Shown piece by piece: positions 62,433 through 64,000 of a DNA stretch of 64,000 nt. The translations under genes were made by a program, and so were the position numbers. The notes below the pieces were generated by a model. The model saw only the letters and a list, made by a program, of their open reading frames with translations. It ran no database searches and had not been told where the DNA came from. Position 1 is the first letter of the stretch, and the number at the start of each line of letters is the position of its first letter. Source of the DNA: Roseibium sp. TrichSKD4 (GTDB lineage Bacteria > Pseudomonadota > Alphaproteobacteria > Rhizobiales > Stappiaceae); contig NZ_GL476315.1 of assembly GCF_000148725.1 (NCBI RefSeq), positions 133,173-197,172 on the forward strand. The letters run 5' to 3'.

Positions 62433-63125
62433 TTAAGCGGCTTGCTCGACTTCCGGCTCGCGAAGAACGTAACCACGACCCCAAACGGTTTCGATGTAGT
62501 TCTTGCCTGAGGCTGCAGAGGCAAGCTTTTTACGTAGCTTACAAATGAAGACGTCGATGATCTTCAGCTCCGGCTCGTCCATACCGCCATACAGATGGTT
62601 CAGGAACATCTCTTTCGTCAGGGTTGTGCCCTTACGGAGTGAGAGAAGCTCCAGCATCTGGTATTCTTTACCTGTCAGGTGAACGCGCTGACCGGAAACC
62701 TCAACTGTTTTGGTGTCGAGGTTGACCTTCAGGTCGCCGGTTACGATCACTGACTGGGCATGACCCTTGGAGCGGCGAACAATTGCGTGAATGCGCGCTA
62801 CCAGCTCATCCTTATGGAAGGGCTTGGTCATGTAGTCGTCGGCACCAAAGCCGAGACCGCGAACCTTATCTTCGATACCTGCGTTACCGGAAAGGATAAG
62901 GATCGGTGTCTTAACCTTTGAAACGCGAAGTGTGCGCAGAACCTCATAACCGGACATGTCCGGAAGATTGAGATCCAGCATAATAATGTCGTAATCGTAC
63001 AGTTTGCCGAGGTCGATACCTTCCTCGCCAAGATCTGTCGTGTAGACGTTGAAGTTCTCGGACTTGAGCATAAGCTCAATGCTCTGCGCTGTGGCGCTGT
63101 CATCCTCAATCAACAATACACGCAT
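62433..63125 (-). CDS. ctrA: cell-cycle master regulator CtrA
   Basis: CtrA is the OmpR-type response regulator controlling division, flagella and replication in Alphaproteobacteria. The 230-aa protein has the receiver with Asp51 ([16 protein letters not shown]), Lys ([10 protein letters not shown]) and the winged-helix domain ([35 protein letters not shown]). The start at 63125 matches family N-termini ([20 protein letters not shown]). Its C-terminal Ala-Ala (EQAA) is the ClpXP signal seen in CtrA. Confidence 0.97.
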   Translation of the reverse strand: MRVLLIEDDSATAQSIELMLKSENFNVYTTDLGEEGIDLGKLYDYDIIMLDLNLPDMSGYEVLRTLRVSKVKTPILILSGNAGIEDKVRGLGFGADDYMTKPFHKDELVARIHAIVRRSKGHAQSVIVTGDLKVNLDTKTVEVSGQRVHLTGKEYQMLELLSLRKGTTLTKEMFLNHLYGGMDEPELKIIDVFICKLRKKLASAASGKNYIETVWGRGYVLREPEVEQAA

Positions 63126-63241
63126 GCCAATCCCCTTATGATGCCTATCCTGGGCAAGTCGCAACGGCTGTGTCGGCGCCTGCTACGAAGGACTGTGTTA
63201 ACCCCGACCCAATCTTAGATCATTAATGGTTAACAAATTCT

Positions 63242-63449
63242 GATTCATAGCTGCAAGCGAAGCGCGGACGAATCTGTTAACAACGCTCAAAGTGTTGAGT
63301 CCCCAGAAAAATCCGGGTTATCAACTCTTAATGTTCTTGTTTAAGAAACCGGAATAGCCGACTCTAACAAGACTCGTTTTGACAACACTTGCGAACCTCG
63401 AATTGGCGCTCGCCCAACGACGTTCTATTCGTTAACATTAACCAGAGTC
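63242..63449. promoter_or_regulatory. ctrA-fliI intergenic control region with a cluster of GANTC sites
   Basis: Six GANTC sites (63242, 63270, 63297, 63360, 63371, 63445) lie in 208 bases; one per 256 bases is the random expectation. They are the target of CcrM methylation and GcrA, which control ctrA in Caulobacter. Several TTAA half-sites (63198, 63223, 63230, 63277, 63328, 63341, 63432, 63438) are also present, without an exact N7 pair. The 371 bases between the ctrA and fliI starts hold no gene. Confidence 0.7.
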
Positions 63450-63496
63450 GTAAACGATCCGTTACCAAATGCCTCTAGGTTGGTAAGGAAATGGTC

Positions 63497-64000
63497 ATGA
63501 AAGCGCTTTTTTCTGAAATTGATTCGCTAATGACCACCAAAATCTATGGTCGGGTCGTCGCGGTTCAGGGATTGCTGGTCGAGGTTGCCGGTCCGATCCA
63601 CGAAATGAGCGTCGGTTCGCTTCTTATGATTGAAATTGGTGAAGACCAACCCAAAGTCCCGGCTGAAGTCGTTGGGTTTCGGGATAATCACGCCTTATGC
63701 ATGCCCTTTTCCGGACTTGAAGGCGTGCGGATGGGCTGCAAGGCAGTCATTCATGCGCGGGAAAGCGTCGTGCACCCTTCAGACGCATGGCTTGGTCGCG
63801 TCATCAATGCCATGGGTGAGCCGATCGACGGAAAGGGTGAGTTGCCTCGCGGCGAAGCACCCCGTTGGATGAGGGCTGCTCCACCACCCGCTTCTGAACG
63901 CGCCCGGGTTGGCCCGCCGCTGGATCTCGGTGTTCGGGCGCTCAATACCTTCGTCACCTGCTGCCAAGGGCAAAGAATGGGGATATTTGCTGGCTCTGGT
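63497..64000 (+). CDS. fliI: flagellar export ATPase FliI, N-terminal part
   Basis: This gene runs off the window. The visible 168 residues have the FliI N-terminal barrel (TTKIYGRVVAVQGLLVEVAG, VVGFRDNHALCMPFSGLEGV), the linker LGRVINAMGEPIDGKGEL and the start of the ATPase domain, ending GQRMGIFAGSG, the beginning of the Walker A loop. FliI powers export of flagellar subunits. The ATG at 63497 has AAGGA 7 bases upstream; ATG 63491 is in frame and also possible. It is divergent from ctrA. Confidence 0.95.
   Translation, partial: MKALFSEIDSLMTTKIYGRVVAVQGLLVEVAGPIHEMSVGSLLMIEIGEDQPKVPAEVVGFRDNHALCMPFSGLEGVRMGCKAVIHARESVVHPSDAWLGRVINAMGEPIDGKGELPRGEAPRWMRAAPPPASERARVGPPLDLGVRALNTFVTCCQGQRMGIFAGSG

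Noticed and set aside
63126-63490. CtrA full box in the ctrA-fliI region
   Set aside because: Many TTAA half-sites but none with exact N7 spacing, so only the GANTC cluster is claimed.
1-64000. CRISPR array or complete insertion sequence
   Set aside because: No regularly spaced repeats, and no transposase gene other than the integrase was found on either strand.

Overview
The window is an alphaproteobacterial chromosome of the order Hyphomicrobiales (Rhizobiales). The gene orders (ruvCAB-tol-pal-cpoB-tilS-ftsH-glmM; chpT-cheAWYBR next to ctrA and fliI), a dense GANTC (CcrM-type) site cluster beside ctrA, and an alphaproteobacterial serC leader RNA point to a marine Stappiaceae-like bacterium (Roseibium/Labrenzia type). 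The genus is inference. Several genes carry single-base indels in short base runs (tolQ, about a dozen in purA, one phage lysis gene), so part of the sequence is probably of draft quality.

Region 1 (1-14100) is core: Holliday-junction repair (ruvC end, ruvA, a small membrane protein, ruvB), the Tol-Pal envelope system (ybgC, tolQRAB, pal, cpoB), tilS, ftsH, glmM, and an outer-membrane beta-barrel gene with a CtrA-type box upstream.

Region 2 (14144-39714) is a 25.5-kb integrated element bounded by a perfect 26-bp direct repeat. The repeat is the first hairpin of the serC leader RNA, so the element sits in the 5' UTR of serC. Its order is: outward-facing tyrosine integrase and overlapping xis-like gene; a lysogeny module (repressor operon, Cro-like gene, matched palindromic operators, a GcrA-like gene, a methyltransferase-like gene); a partial P2-like tail module (tail tube, E/E' with an A9 frameshift signal, tape measure, U, X, D) with no head, sheath or baseplate genes; a lysis cassette; then non-phage cargo: LysR regulators, GFA and GNAT proteins, a DUF4331 gene with a cytochrome P460 gene broken by an in-frame stop, an Lrp-type regulator divergent from a genuine ACC deaminase gene (acdS), and an RTX-repeat fragment. 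The right end of the element carries a TTGACA box placed almost exactly where the displaced serC promoter had its TTGACG, so the element appears to re-supply a promoter to serC.

Region 3 (39738-54070) is core again: serC-serA, a DMT-family transporter, purA (damaged in this sequence), a large anchored proline-rich protein, a TPP riboswitch controlling a thiamine-precursor transporter (permease and binding protein, no ATPase in the window), rpoH, rluD, tRNA-Glu, a DeoR-type regulator and a membrane-anchored coiled-coil protein.

Region 4 (54071-64000) joins envelope, chemotaxis and cell-cycle functions: an EipA-like protein, a YHS-like protein, chpT, cheA-cheW-cheY-cheB-cheR, a candidate small RNA, ctrA, and the start of fliI. 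ChpT is the phosphotransferase that feeds CtrA, and CtrA typically controls flagellar genes, so this block links motility with cell-cycle control.
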